Origin: Silene noctiflora
Lineage: Eukaryota; Streptophyta; Magnoliopsida; Caryophyllales; Caryophyllaceae
Length of the DNA stretch: 63,629 nt
Direction: 5' to 3'
Assembly: GCA_009801015.1 (NCBI GenBank)
Contig: VHZZ01003141.1
Span: 58,189-121,817, forward strand
Both the position numbers and the translations under genes were made by a program. Numbering within the stretch: position 1 is the first letter of the stretch; every line of letters begins with the position of its first letter. Positions 42,611-54,695 of the stretch are shown one piece after another. Below the pieces are notes generated by a model. The model was not told the origin of the DNA. It ran no database searches and saw nothing but the letters and a program-made list of their open reading frames with translations.

Positions 42611-42803
42611 GGTCTTGTTTAAGACGGTCACAATCCGTTTTAAGCTTAAGACGGATAGTGGCCCTTTCACACAAACGCAAGTGGGAGGCAAGTGGGTATA
42701 TCCATTTCCTACCCACTCGCCTCTCATTTGCATTTGTTTGAGAGACCACTATCCGTCTTAAGTTTAAGACGGATAGTGACCGTTTTAAATAAGAATTTGT
42801 GAT
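42611..42803. mobile_element. MITE with AAGACGGATAGTG inverted ends
   Basis: Left arm ttaagacggatagtggccc and right arm ctatccgtcttaag; outer ends gtttaagacggtcac / gtgaccgttttaaat. Related to the aagaatttgtg family at 32345, 16735 and 15863. Duplicated flank not clear. Confidence 0.7.
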
Positions 42804-43150
42804 TCAAACCATATATTTCTCATCAACCATTCTTTCGTGGTCCTTTGTCTTAGTTGAACATCATAAAAGCATACCCAACTTCCTTTATTCCTTGGCCAAC
42901 TCAATTTCACAATTGAAAACACCTCATCATCAACAAATCTCGTACGATTTTTATACCATCCTACCATTATAAGTTTATAACAACAATAATCTATTCATCT
43001 ATTATAATAGGTGGATTGGTATTTAAGATCCGAATATATTTACAATCACGACTTTTAATTTATAACAATCCTAAGACAATCGATTTTATTTTTCATATTT
43101 TATATCATACAATCCTACGATCCAGATCGATATTCTAACAACTTCAACAA

Positions 43151-43156
43151 TATAAA
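43151..43156 (+). promoter_or_regulatory. TATA box of LFS-like 2
   Basis: tataaa in caatataaaagaacaccc, identical context to copy 1 but with no transposon upstream: cttcaacaatataaaag is continuous here. Confidence 0.65.
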
Positions 43157-43240
43157 AGAACACCCAACCCAACCTACCTCCCCAACATAAAATCACCCAA
43201 GAAAAAAAACTCCTTTCAAATTCTAAAAATAAAAATAAAA

Positions 43241-43732
43241 ATGGGAGAAGAAAACATAAGAAAATGGGAAGGAGAAACAAGAGTAGAAATAGAAAACATA
43301 ACACCAAAACAAATATGGCCATTAATCTCAGACTTTTGTTCCTTAAACAAATGGTTCCCACATGTTAAAACATGTTATTTAGTTGAAGGTATCCCAAATG
43401 AAGTGGGTATGATCCGGTATTGTGGTAACAAGGAGTTCCCAAGTGAAGATGAACAATGGGCTAAAGAGAAACTCCTTATGATTGACTCTTCAAACATGTG
43501 TTTTTCTTATGAGATAGTTGATAATAACGCAGGGTTTAAGAGCTACGTCGCGACGGTCCGATTGGAACGGGTTGATGGTGAAGATGGTAGGGTTTGTGGG
43601 TGTAGGATTGTGTGGTCTTTTGTAGCTGATCCTGTTGATGGCTTTACTTTGGAGGGTTTGCTTGGTTTCCTTGCTTCTGTTGCTCAAGTTATGGCTAAAA
43701 GAATGGAACAATCTTTGGTTCAATATGCATGA
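43241..43732 (+). CDS. Lachrymatory-factor-synthase-like START/Bet v1-fold protein 2
   Basis: Intronless, 163 residues (MGEENIRKWEGE ... MEQSLVQYA). I count about 22 differences from copy 1 over 162 aligned residues, so roughly 86% identity, with no indel before the C-terminus. R59 and E76 are conserved. Charge changes cluster at 63-75 (TTEFPSEGEQWANE versus NKEFPSEDEQWAKE) and at 100-110 (AILDNNLGFKG versus EIVDNNAGFKS), positions that could line the ligand pocket or rim. Both copies have open frames and a shared TATA box, so both may be functional. Function beyond the fold is not known. Confidence 0.9.
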   Translation: MGEENIRKWEGETRVEIENITPKQIWPLISDFCSLNKWFPHVKTCYLVEGIPNEVGMIRYCGNKEFPSEDEQWAKEKLLMIDSSNMCFSYEIVDNNAGFKSYVATVRLERVDGEDGRVCGCRIVWSFVADPVDGFTLEGLLGFLASVAQVMAKRMEQSLVQYA

Positions 43733-43756
43733 TTTCTTGTATGCATGGTACAAGTA

Positions 43757-43851
43757 CTCCCTCCGTCTAAATCATCTGTTTACCTCGCTCTGTCTAAAAT
43801 ACTCATTACAAAAAATAAAAAAACGTAAGCAAATGATTGGAATACAGGGAG
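43757..43851. mobile_element. Stowaway MITE in the LFS-like 2 3'UTR
   Basis: A 95-bp element, CTCCCTCCGTCTAAATCAT at the left and atgattggaatacagggag at the right, with TA on both sides (43755-43756, 43852-43853). It begins 25 bp after the stop codon, so the transcript of copy 2 probably carries it. Confidence 0.85.
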
Positions 43852-43930
43852 TACTTAATATCGGTTTTGAGAATTAATCTCGAAATTAGTTTACTATATG
43901 AGATATGTATGTGGTTGAAATTGTCTTAAA

Positions 43931-45240
43931 ATGTTTATTAATTAGAGAATTTTCAAAACCTGGTTGATGTGAGTTCTCCTTAGTGGATGTTTCATACAAA
44001 GTATTTAGACAAATTGTAGGAATTAATTAGTGGGAATGAAGTAACTCGAGTTAGAACAGCTCACACTTAATTATTTTCAACTCAAAACTTTATTTTCCAT
44101 GTTAAATAATATCCTTCTTTTTACTAAATAAAAATGATAAATATTTCGAAATATAGTAACGCGAAATATATAAGTAAATAGTCTTTTTATATCAAAATAA
44201 TAAAGTTGTTAGCTTATTGCTTTATTTGTAATGTATAGAGTATTTGTTTTTCTTACCATGTAAATGTATACACAAATACAATTTTTTTAGGGAATGAGAG
44301 TGTAATCGCACGTTTATTACAACGGTTGTAACTAAGATTGTGTTTTTTTAAACTTAATTTCAGCTCATTTAGTTTATTTCAGCTCTTCTGTTCACAAATT
44401 AACTCTTGTTTCAATTCAGTTCAATTCAACTCAGTGCAGTTCAGATAATTTCAGTCTAAAAGAACTACGCCCTAAGACTTAGAAGGTATATATTACCTAT
44501 CAAAGACAAAAAGCATACAAAGTTGAAAGTTGATGATTAAGAATACGACAATACCAATGTTGTCGTTGTCACTATGACAAAGAAACAATGTATTTTATTC
44601 TCGTTCTATTTAAGTCAACTATTCAATTTAACGTTTTATTTTTAGAGAGAATTGAATCTAAAATTTTAGGCAACTTGTAATATTCAACCAGATTAAAAAA
44701 ATTATAAGTGGTGACAGAGTCAGGATTTGAATTTAGAGAAGTGTATGAGTAATAATAAAAGGTAAACTTGAAAAAAATAAAAAAATTTACCTAAAAATTT
44801 CAAAAATCTCCACCGCCAGAGGCATGATGGCCCATGCTAACCCTCCTAACTCGACCATGGTTGTTAATGGTTTAATAGTTAGAAAGTGAATGCAAAAATC
44901 ACATAAAGTTTATATATTATACCCGAAAGTAACATTATCTTTTATATTATTCATGAGTAACTTTATCCTTTTAAACTAGATACATACGGAGTATTTTCTA
45001 ATCGTACGAGTCACTTACGCAAAATGAGGAAGTTTATAATTTCGTAAATACCAATATCGATAACTCCATAACGAATAATTTATGTTGATGTTATATGAAA
45101 ATTTGGTATATAATTAGTTTGGTGTTTGTGAAATTCTGTGAGGCATCAAAACGAATAAATGCTTAAGTAGAAAATTGTGAGCACCGCACATTTTAAATAA
45201 TCGAAAGATGGCACCTATTTCTGCAGATTTATACCAATCC
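43931..45240. other. Intergenic, AT-rich
   Basis: No gene. About 44345-44480 is a decayed Tourist-like sequence (ttcagttcaattcaactcag). About 44701-44865 is a repeat (gacagagtcaggatttgaat ... cgccagaggcatgatggccc) whose relative at 45582-46480 was split by a LINE. Confidence 0.5.
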
Positions 45241-45260
45241 TAGGATTATATTTTTTCATT

Positions 45261-45416
45261 TTTTTTTGGTGTTGACCACGAGTATCCCCTACCGACAGTT
45301 GGGGCAATCTTCTTCGGGGCACTGAAGACAATTTAATGGGTTGACCTCAGGAATCGAACCCCTGACCACTTGTTTAAGAGATGGGAGTCCTTACCACTCA
45401 CACCAGACAACTTTGG
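45261..45416 (-). mobile_element. tRNA-derived SINE with 20-bp target duplication
   Basis: Read on the minus strand: a tRNA-like head with box-A-like tggtgtgagtggtaagg and box B GGTTCGATTCC, a tRNA-unrelated body, and a short A tail (8 A). Flanked by a perfect 20-bp duplication taggattatattttttcatt (45241-45260 and 45417-45436). The length, about 156 bp, fits plant SINEs. It is not a functional tRNA gene. Confidence 0.9.
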
Positions 45417-45660
45417 TAGGATTATATTTTTTCATTAATGTCTAGTTTTTATTAAATAACCAAAGATTTATTTTATTTTATAGACGTCTTATACGAAGTA
45501 TAGTTTATTGTAACATCATTTTAGTGCATATAAAAAATGTGATCATTTTATGTAATTTCGTGTTTTTTAAATGATGTATTTGCATTGGCGGAGCCAGGAT
45601 TCAAGTTTGGGTGGGGAGAAGCGAAATAGTAATAATATAAGGTACACTAAAAAAAATTCG

Positions 45661-46382
45661 GAATTCCTTTTTGGAAAGGAAAGGAGATTCCGATTTTCTG
45701 GTTATTGCTTTTACTGTCCATCTTTGGTGTATTTGGAAAATTCGGAATGAGTTGATTTTTTCAGGGAAGACTTTCTCGACTGTACACTTCTATAATCTCC
45801 ATCGTTCATCCGTTAGTCTGGCTATGGGAGCTGAGGATTTATCGTCTAAGGAGGGGCACAATGGGGTTTGTTCTTCGGACCTTTCGGTCACTTTGCGTAA
45901 TGATATATCTAATCATATCCCTTTCTTTGTGGTTAAAGGGGGCAGCCCTTGCAAGTCCTTTCGTGCTAAAGTTGATGCCAGTTGGAATAAACTNTTCCNT
46001 GCTGCCTCGGGTTGGGTGGTCTTCTCGCCTGAAGGAGATTGTGTGACTCTNTCTTCCAGATCTTTTTTGGCCGAATCAGCTCTTCAGGCTGAAGCAACTG
46101 CTATCAAGGATGTCCTTCTTTGGGCAATTGATTACAACATTCTTCACTTGGATATCTCNTCTGATTGTCTCCAATTTCTCTTTCAGCTGGCTAAAGTTGA
46201 TTCTCCCCATCATTTTGTTAAAGGCCTTCTAACTGATATGCAACTCCTTTTTACTAGTTTCCATTGTCTTTCCTTTAGTTTTGTTTCAAGAAAACTTAAT
46301 AAGGTTGCCCATAACCTTGCGAAAGCAAAATTGGGCTTGTAAAACTCTTTTTTACCGCTGTCAAAAAAAAAAAAAAAAAAAA
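45661..46382 (+). mobile_element. 5'-truncated LINE with RNase-H-like 3' ORF end
   Basis: An open frame from about 45671 to 46342 encodes the C-terminal part of a plant L1-type ORF2: LWCIWKIRNELIF (after the zf-RVT region), then an RNase H-like domain with KVDASWN, AEATAIKDVL and SDC acidic positions, ending NKVAHNLAKAKLGL. A run of about 20 A follows (46363-46383). A perfect 15-bp duplication ACTAAAAAAAATTCG flanks the unit (45646-45660, 46383-46397). Four unresolved bases lie within the frame. Reverse transcriptase and endonuclease are missing, as expected for 5' truncation. Confidence 0.9.
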
Positions 46383-46500
46383 ACTAAAAAAAATTCGAAT
46401 ATTTTAACTAAAAATTCCAAAACTTTCATCGTGATGGTGGGAGGACCGCCTCTGCTAGCCCCCTATCTCCACCCATGTGTATTTGTGATGCTTTCAATTA

Positions 46501-46650
46501 GGCCCTGTTCTGTTGGGTTAAATGAAGCTAAATTGATCAGTTTGACTTGAAGTAAGCTGAATTGAACTAAACTGAATTAAAATTTGTTGAGATGAATAAA
46601 ACAAAAGTAAGCTGAATGAGAGTTGAAATTAATTCGAAAAGAACAGGACC
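46501..46650. mobile_element. Tourist-like (PIF/Harbinger) MITE
   Basis: A 150-bp element, GGCCCTGTTCTGTTGGG at the left and, inverted, GGTCCTGTTCTTTTCG at the right, with TTA on both sides (46498-46500, 46651-46653). Confidence 0.85.
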
Positions 46651-46750
46651 TTAATACTTGTTTTTATGTTAGTAGTACATATCAATTTTATCGTGATGTC
46701 TCGTTGTCTTTCATATTTGAATATCGGTTTCCATATTTTCGTACTAATAT

Positions 46751-46852
46751 TATGTCTTTAGTTAACCACTTACAATAATTTAATGTAAGATCGTCTTATA
46801 GTATGTCTTTAGTTAACCACTTACAATAATTTAATGTAAGATCGTCTTATAG
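46751..46852 (+). repeat. Exact 51-bp tandem duplication
   Basis: Copies 46751-46801 and 46802-46852 appear identical (tatgtctttagttaacc ... gatcgtcttatag). Either a very recent event or an assembly artefact. Confidence 0.9.
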
Positions 46853-48170
46853 GAGAACTACTTAATAAATAATAGGTCATACATTTCAATTTATATCTTA
46901 TGTAATTTATTATCTTGCAACTGGTTTAACACAAAAAAAAAAAAAATTAAAATCTTCAAATTTAGACCTAGACTTGTACATTTCTATTTCTACTCAATAA
47001 ACTCAACTATAATTCATGAAAGAATATCCATTTTACAATTTGGATCTCCCAGACCAGATGCATCATGAAAAAAAAAAAAAAAAAAAAAAAAAACAAAAAC
47101 AAAAAAGAGTTAATGGTTGAGTATAGACCTATCCAAATTTAACTCATTTGCTCGATATGACGGATCAACGATAAATTTGATTAAATGTTCAACACTAAAC
47201 CATACATACACATTAATAAAGTATTAATATGTATTTATGAAATGTGAAATAATAATTAAAATTGTTTTAATTTTAGTTCTTTGAATTATTATCATAATTA
47301 AAAAAACAATTTTATATGATTAAAATATTAATATTAAATATGACTTTTTTTTAAAATATTTTGTTTTTGATTTTAAAAAATGAAAAAATAAAGGTTCATC
47401 AACTTTTTTTACCCATATTTTTATTCTGAACCGACACGTAACCTGTATAATTCAACTCCACATTTGATTGGACCCATATTTGACAAGAACATTGTTCTGA
47501 CCAACCAATATAACATAACCCGGAACCTAACCTTCCCGACCAATTTGACTGGTCTAGTTGATAATTTCACAAGAGAATTTAGGATTGGTGGAGCAATGAC
47601 ATTCTTTTAAAAAGCACAAACTTGCCAAAAAAGGAAAGAATGCAGCGAAAGTAGGACAAAGATTGCAACTTTTCTCCGTCATCTAATATGCACAAACTTG
47701 TAAAATTAATCCATAAGAGACTCACACTCCACCTAAGAATGACAGTTTCGCTTCGAGATGGAGGTAAAGAAGATTAGCAGAGACGCTCTCCCCTCCGCTT
47801 AGCGGATTCAAAACCCACATTTTTAAACACCAACTTTAATCTAATCTAATCTAGAGAAAGCGGGTTAAAATATACTCCGTAAAAGATTAATATCACAAAA
47901 ACAATCGGTTAATGTATGTATACTCGAGGCAAAGTTTTCCAATATTAACATTCTACAACTGCAGCCAGGCTACACAACCTACAAAAAGCCTTTCCATTCA
48001 TCTGATGTACACCCTGGCTATTATCCTCATATACAATTTGCAGTTTGCCTCCCTTTCTATAGAAAACGTAACCAATTCCCGACACCTCCCTCAAGTTTGG
48101 GCGCTTACATTTTGCTTACCCTCTTGGGATGACACCAAAACATGGCTCGACTTTTAAAATGAGTTTGGCC
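46853..48170. other. Intergenic, downstream of the hydrolase gene
   Basis: Poly-A tract at about 47068-47092 and a decayed hAT-like region (gacccatatttgac, cccggaacctaacc) at about 47120-47570. No gene seen. The last bases before 48171 are the 3'UTR of the minus-strand hydrolase. Confidence 0.5.
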
Positions 48171-51100
48171 TTAATAAGCTATTTTCCCTGAGTACAAGGG
48201 TGAATCTGCTAATCGCTTCTCCATCCAGTCGATGATGTCCTCACCAATCTCTTCCCGTTCTGGTTCGAAAAGAAGGTCGTGCAAGAAGCCCTCGTACAGC
48301 TTTATATCTTTAATCGTGGAAGGTGCTTCATTGTAGAGATCCCGAGAAGCAACAGGGTCGGTCACTCGATCTGCAGTTCCGTGCAGGACAAAGAATGGCA
48401 CAGTCACTTTTTTGAAGTTCCTTGTCAAATAGGATGTGATGCGTAGAATCTCATGCCCCGTTCGTACTCTTATAGGGCCTGTATAAACCAATGGGTCTGA
48501 GTATTTGGCAAGAAGTTGGGCTGGATCTCGTGAGACTGCAATCCCTCTTTTGTTGGCACCTTTAAACTGGAACCTGGGTACAACCATGGAGAATATAGGC
48601 GCTACAAACTGCAGATACAAAAAGACAGTAAGAAACTAAGAATCTCATATTTTCCTGTGTAGTTAAATCTCCTAATAGAATGTCTCATGTATTGAGATTG
48701 TGGCACATACAATTGTTATAACTGATGCGAGAAAAGATAAATAAGAACGACAAAGAAAGCAACACACAGATTACGTGGTTCACTAACGGTGTGTTAGCTA
48801 AGTCCATAGGGCAGAAGGGAGGAGAGTTTTTTATTGATATTGTGAGGAGTATTACAGATTACAGATTCAGATCAGAAAGGTATAATATGCATAACTGCTG
48901 GGGTTAAGCATATGGTCGTTCGAAGCGGCGACTAACAGATTCAAGGCACAGATCCAACAACTAACAAATATTACGTTCTCCATATTTTGGCATAAAATGA
49001 GGTTTCCAAGTGGCATACCCATATCAAAGTGTCGAGTGTAATTTTCAGCAAGTTTTAATCTAAATAACTACTCTATTTGTTAAGCATATGGTCTAAAATC
49101 AATCAATATACAGAATAAGAATCAAATTTGTCTTTGTGCCCTACCGAAACAAAGTCTATACCATAACCATACAAGACATGACACCGAATGGCCCATGATT
49201 TGACAAAGTATACAACGGCAAGCGCAGGATAAGAATAAAAACGTTTCAGCTAGCTTTAGCAGAAATTCAGTCATTCAATCACTGATGGGTCCATTTTAAA
49301 TCCTAGAAAAAGATGTGATATGGAAACCTTTCTTTATCATGATTCATCGGTTCATGGACGTTATCACTTGATTAAAATAAGTGATATTTCGACACAGAAT
49401 TTTTTTTAAAGAATGATTTGCGCACACTGCAGAAGCCAAGTTCCTTGAAACAAAGAACATGACCTATATATTCCATTTAAAGAGATCATATGATTAAAGG
49501 ACGAACTTACCCCAACTACAGGATGTGCTGGTGTAACACGCAAGGCCGGTGACGTTAATATGACTCCTTCAATAATTCGCTCAATGTGGGGATATGAAGC
49601 AGCCTGCACATAATGGAATTTGCATGGGATATGAAAAAATAATAAACAACCTCAGCAGCTTCATAATACGAACTCCAAAGAAAATTAAAAAGAGAAAGAT
49701 GGCTAACCTTCAAAACCACGGCTCCACCAGTGGAGTGGCCAAAAAGAAAGCATGGTATCTCAGGATGATCAAGTTTTACTTTCTCTAAAAAAGCCGCCTG
49801 ATAATGACAACGAGAGAACTTAGTGTCAGATATTTTTTGGACAACTCTTGTATAATGTAACATACAGACCATGTAGGCATACACCTAAATCACAAGAGAG
49901 AAAGTTTAACTGAACTTACAGTATCTGCTACAACATGATCAAGTGAGGGAACAAACCCATGGAGCCCGTCACTGCCACCATGGCCTACAACACAAGAAAC
50001 AAACAATAAATGGGTGCATCAATTCATCACATGCATAAAACTTAAAACATAGATATATAAATGTAATGGGACAAACACTCAAGTATAAGTATGCCAACAC
50101 AAAGTGCTAGAAGCAACGCCAAAGAAGAGCATGACGCAGGAATCAAACATTTATCCCGGGAAAAAAAATCATTTTTTTTTGAAAATCCAACAGGCAGAAT
50201 ACTTGTGAGATTACCCAATTTACATTTGAAACTTTGTCACTTAACAGTAGTGAAAATATCTTCATAGCTAGTTGCGACAGCCGACAGGGTTAGGCATGCT
50301 TTAGAAGAAAGAAATTTTTAAGACAGGAAAAAACAATGGAATTTCAAGTTCAAGTTCTAGAATCTCTAGACAATGAAATTAAACACGGGCAGTTAAAAGT
50401 GGGAGGGAAACACGTACCTGTCCAGTCCATAGCATACACTCCGAAGTTGCGAGAGGTCAACTGTCTTGCAAAATGAGAATATCTACCACTGGAAAAGCAA
50501 TGAAGACAAGGTTATGATATTTAGCAAAACATAGAAAATTGGTAAGCAGTCTTAGAGGTTCAGACTTCAGAGCATAATTGATGACATGTATGAAAATGAA
50601 ATACATGAGAGTCTTGGAGGCTATCTTACACTTACCCATGCTCATTAAGCCCGTGAATAATTATGATGATCCCCCTGGAAAATTCCAAAAAAAAAAAACA
50701 ATGAAGTTATTTTCCTTTGGGACTTTGATGCTGCTGTTAAAAAAGGTGCATGCACTAAGCTGAAATCACATTGATTACTATTGCAAGCACTGGTTCAATC
50801 ATAAATCTTAGTAGTATAATGGAATTAGTAACTAGAAACACAGCTCGGTAAAGTGACATCTCTATTTCCCTTCAGGGACAGCTAGATTAGAAACCATATA
50901 AAAGGCTCACTATTTCACAAATAGCAACGAGGGTCTAAACTAGACACTACAAATATCAAATGTAATACTAGAAATTAAAGACTGTTAAACAGATATTGGC
51001 AACAAGCCTCTATTACTCTGATTCTCCTTCTACGCACGTCGAACATAACACATAACAAATTTGCCACAGGCTCAGTTGGCCACAAAATGTCCTTCAAAGG

Positions 51101-53554
51101 TTACACACTCAGCCAAGGGCTCTAGGCTAAACTAAAAAAACAAAAAAAATTATTCAGAGTTGAACACTGCAATCAGTTCACCCAAGTCAAATAAATCAGT
51201 CACCAGAGCAAGAGCTTGAGTGACCACATTTAGAATGTACCTAGTGTCAAACTTTGTAATGGTAAGGGAACAGGCGCGATATAAGATAATCACTATGAAA
51301 AACCACTATTTTTTATAACTATATAGAAGACTAGAAGTCATAGGACCATCTGATTCGCAGTACCAGATACTTGTACAGACTTGACAGCTTAGGCTTCTGG
51401 TTGTAGACTGAACAGGTAAACCACTTCTACATATTGTGAGTACTGGGTTTTAGCTTTAAGGTCATTAAAAAAGAAGGATCGTCCCAAAATGTCGTTCATT
51501 AAGATCAACAAAACATGGCTTTCGATAGAGTGAGCGGTCCTATTCTTTCGTAATCTACACTTAGAGCTGCATTTAGCATTAGTGGTATTTATTTTATAGG
51601 TAGCCAACTACAATGACAAGAAATATTTATTCCTCAGCTAAAAGCAGTCCTAACTTCTAACTACCAAAGGCCAACAAAATGATGCCATCATCAAGACTAG
51701 ATGTGGCAAGTCAACCACAGAGAACATGACCGTACAAGTAAAACTTTAATCCTTGTTAGGTGTAGGCGTGTAGTATCAGCAAATTAATTTAAGACGGCCG
51801 AAATTAATAGTTTGTCAACGAAAGCAATTCATTCAACCTCAAATTGACTATCTTCCTTATCTTGTGCTATTTGAGCTAGAAAATTAAATGACATGGAATT
51901 TCCTATTTTTGTTCAATCTTAATAAGAATGCATAAAGGTTTCCATTCTACAAAATAGAACATACTCAACCCCTTTGGTCAATGTATGTAGGAGCGACAAA
52001 ACTTCTATGTTACATTGATTATATAATTTGGCATACGGTTTACATGCAACTCTGAAACCTTCCCCACCCATTTCAGCTAACTAGCCGCATATCCAAGACA
52101 GTTCATTGAAGTCATAAGCTGCCATTTCAAGTAGTGGTCAGTCTCTCATCTTGAAGACCATGAAAGCTTTCTGCAAATTTGAAAGTGATGACCGAGGATA
52201 CAAGCGTAACTTCTTATAAAACTTTGACAAACCAAAACCTAAATGAACAGTTGTTCCGACCATGACATTTATATTTATTTTTGAATAGACAATGACATTC
52301 TTTGAACCTGAATCAAATTCAAAATTGGTTTCTTCAGAATTCTGCCATCATTTTCCTAACCACCAGGGGTACCACACAATCAAGCTAAAGACTTTATGAT
52401 GGATAAACAATAGAAAACTCAACTAACAAAATCTCAACCACGTAACAAATACAAGAACAATTATCCACCCCATAACCAGTTATCTCAACTAACAAAATCA
52501 ATGTCAAGCAAACTCCAAATTTCCGAGCAACCAATCACCAGACAGAGCTATCCATATACTTGCACAATTCCCACACGAAACTAAATATGAACAAGTTAAA
52601 AGAACCCAACTTTTCTATTCGGAAACCCACAAAATTCGGGAAGCTATACCAAAATTTTCTCAATTAACAGTAACAGTCTAGCCAATTGCATACTATGACT
52701 CGCCAAATCCCCTATAACCAAAAAAATTGCCATTTTTTGGGAACAAAATATCCAAATGTTCGGAAGACGGTTTCGAATCATCAGACTGTTTCACCCCATT
52801 CAAAAGATCAAATTTGAATCGCGAAACAAAAGGAATTACGGAGGGGAACGGACTTAATCTTACATAACACAATTTCTATAAAAGTAACATCAAACTCAGG
52901 GGTCGAACCGCTCTTCAACAAATTGATCAAATATAAATCATCCATTGCAATTTATTTTATCAAAGTTTAAAAATTGCACTTCCAAATGCATAAAACATTA
53001 AAACCCAACCAAAATACTCTCTCCGTCCGGGCCAATTTTCCTTCCGAACAAGAAAATATCGTAAACAAATAACCGAGACACCCAAATAACAAAGACGGAA
53101 AAATGAGTATTAACAAAAATGAAACATTGAATCAAAATAAATCATACTTGAGATGATCAGAAATCGGGAACCAAGAACGAGAAAACAATGCATTTCCACG
53201 AACACCAAAAAATAAGGACGTCCTCCATTCACAACATCCACCACCACCATTATCATCATCCTCATCATCTTCTCTATCCACCACCATTTGAACAGCTTCC
53301 GCCAACGCGCGACGACGGCGCGTATCCTCCTCCTCAACCGCCGCCCACCGTCTCTTCTTCTTCGCCGGCACCGCCTCATCCTCCGCCGCAGAACGACGAG
53401 AGCGGGAGACGAGAAGGAGGAGAAAACATAGAAAAGAGGTGTATATCAAAATTAGGGTTTGTTTGATGAGTTGGTATGAAGGTGTGATTGTTTTGACTCG
53501 TTTGAATAATGGGATAATTCTGTTGCTTGCTCCTGACGTCAGCTCCTCCGCCAT
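48171..53554 (-). CDS. Monoacylglycerol-lipase-like alpha/beta hydrolase
   Basis: Exons, in transcript order: 53554-53148, 50674-50636, 50488-50418, 49984-49920, 49797-49708, 49603-49511, 48608-48171; 1203 nt, 400 residues, all GT-AG with phases closing. The N-terminus holds a hydrophobic helix (about residues 32-50, LILIYTSFLCFLLLLV), so it may be membrane-anchored, followed by a basic/acidic low-complexity stretch. Hydrolase_4 (serine aminopeptidase S33) fold: oxyanion-region HGLNEHGG (143-150), nucleophile GHSTG with S216, acid D335 in HGTADRV, and His365 in GFLHDLL. The catalytic triad is complete. Family members cleave monoacylglycerols or related lysolipids; the substrate here is not determinable. 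Intron 1 is about 2.5 kb and contains a Stowaway-like remnant at about 53015-53110. Intron 6 has an LTR-like fragment near 48725-48960. Confidence 0.93.
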
Positions 53555-54695
53555 TTTTATGGAGTTTTGATGAACGGAGAAGGAAAGGGAGAGCAGAGAA
53601 AGAGGAATGAATAAAATGGTTGTGTATTTAAAATATGATTGTTTTTGTCGTTATTTGGAAAACTATGATTATTGACTTGGGAATTACGTAATTTAGTCGG
53701 GGAATTGGGGTTATTATTAAATTAGGTTTTGGTCCAATTTGGGAGATTGCTTTTACCGCGTTAAATAACTGGGATTACGGAATAAGAGATTGATCAAATT
53801 GTGCTGTCAAATCTCACAGCCGGATGTCCAAGAGTTGATGTCAACCACAAATTTTTGTTTAGACCGTCACCTTTCTTGTCTGAAGTTTCACATGATAAAT
53901 GTAATTTTAATGGTACAACCAGTGTTACGCAGTGGTACAGTTTAAGTTAACTTGTTGTTCAATAGTGGTCACATTTGGCGGTAAAATCTCATTTCAAAAT
54001 CAAATCTCGTCTTATTGCTTTAGACCAAAAAGGTTTGTCTAAAGCAAGACCAAATGCATATCCACCCACATCATACTACTAACGATATGGGTAAAGTATT
54101 TTATTTTATTTACTACGTATGAATCAAAATAATGAGAAACATTATGTGAGAATATCATGTGATCCAAAACCTTTTGATGATATTAAAAATCGGTCAATTT
54201 GTATACGTTTACAACACAAAACTTCCTCAATTGCAATTTGCAAATGATATGAATAAAGCATAGGACATAGCATGCATTAAATATCGAATATCAATATTTA
54301 AACCTTTTAGATATTTATTTTTAATTCATTTATTTCGATGTAAGCATTGTGGAATTTAATTAAACGAATACGGAGTAACATTGAAATAATCTCATATTTA
54401 TAATTTTGCATAATTAATACATTTTGTTCTTCTATTCCAATAACGGAATTTGAACTCAAGTCATAACTTTATCACTAAGCTGGTACAGAGCAAGACATAT
54501 GCTATATTTATTCAATTTACGTTGATAAATCTCATTGGAAAATAAGAGTATAATTCAAATTCACTCTATACTTTATTTTCAATCTTGACTAGATTGATCC
54601 GTTATTATCTTTCACATACGGTATGTACAAGTGTACAACACAAACACAAAGATTACCACAGTAAACGGTGAATCTAACCATGAAACAATCAAACC
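53555..54695. other. Intergenic between hydrolase and ankyrin gene A
   Basis: Contains the hydrolase promoter/leader (CT-rich on the minus strand at about 53555-53600) and AT-rich sequence with no gene and no clear transposon. Confidence 0.5.

Larger units (their letters stand above)
42283..43930 (+). repeat. Segmental duplication, block B (LFS-like copy 2)
   Basis: The partner of block A (33275-36735). Carries its own MITEs (42366-42573, 42611-42803, 43757-43851) but lacks the Helitrons and the promoter MITE of block A. Confidence 0.85.

Noticed and set aside
45261..45416. A tRNA gene on the minus strand
   Set aside because: Box B is present, but the cloverleaf is not complete and an A tail and 20-bp target duplication mark it as a SINE.
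48725..48960. A complete LTR retrotransposon in the hydrolase intron
   Set aside because: Only a short LTR-like phrase (acacagattacgtggttcac) is visible, with no ends, partner LTR or coding domain.
53188..53466. Histidine/proline-rich open frame on the plus strand
   Set aside because: It is the antisense of the low-complexity first exon of the alpha/beta hydrolase.
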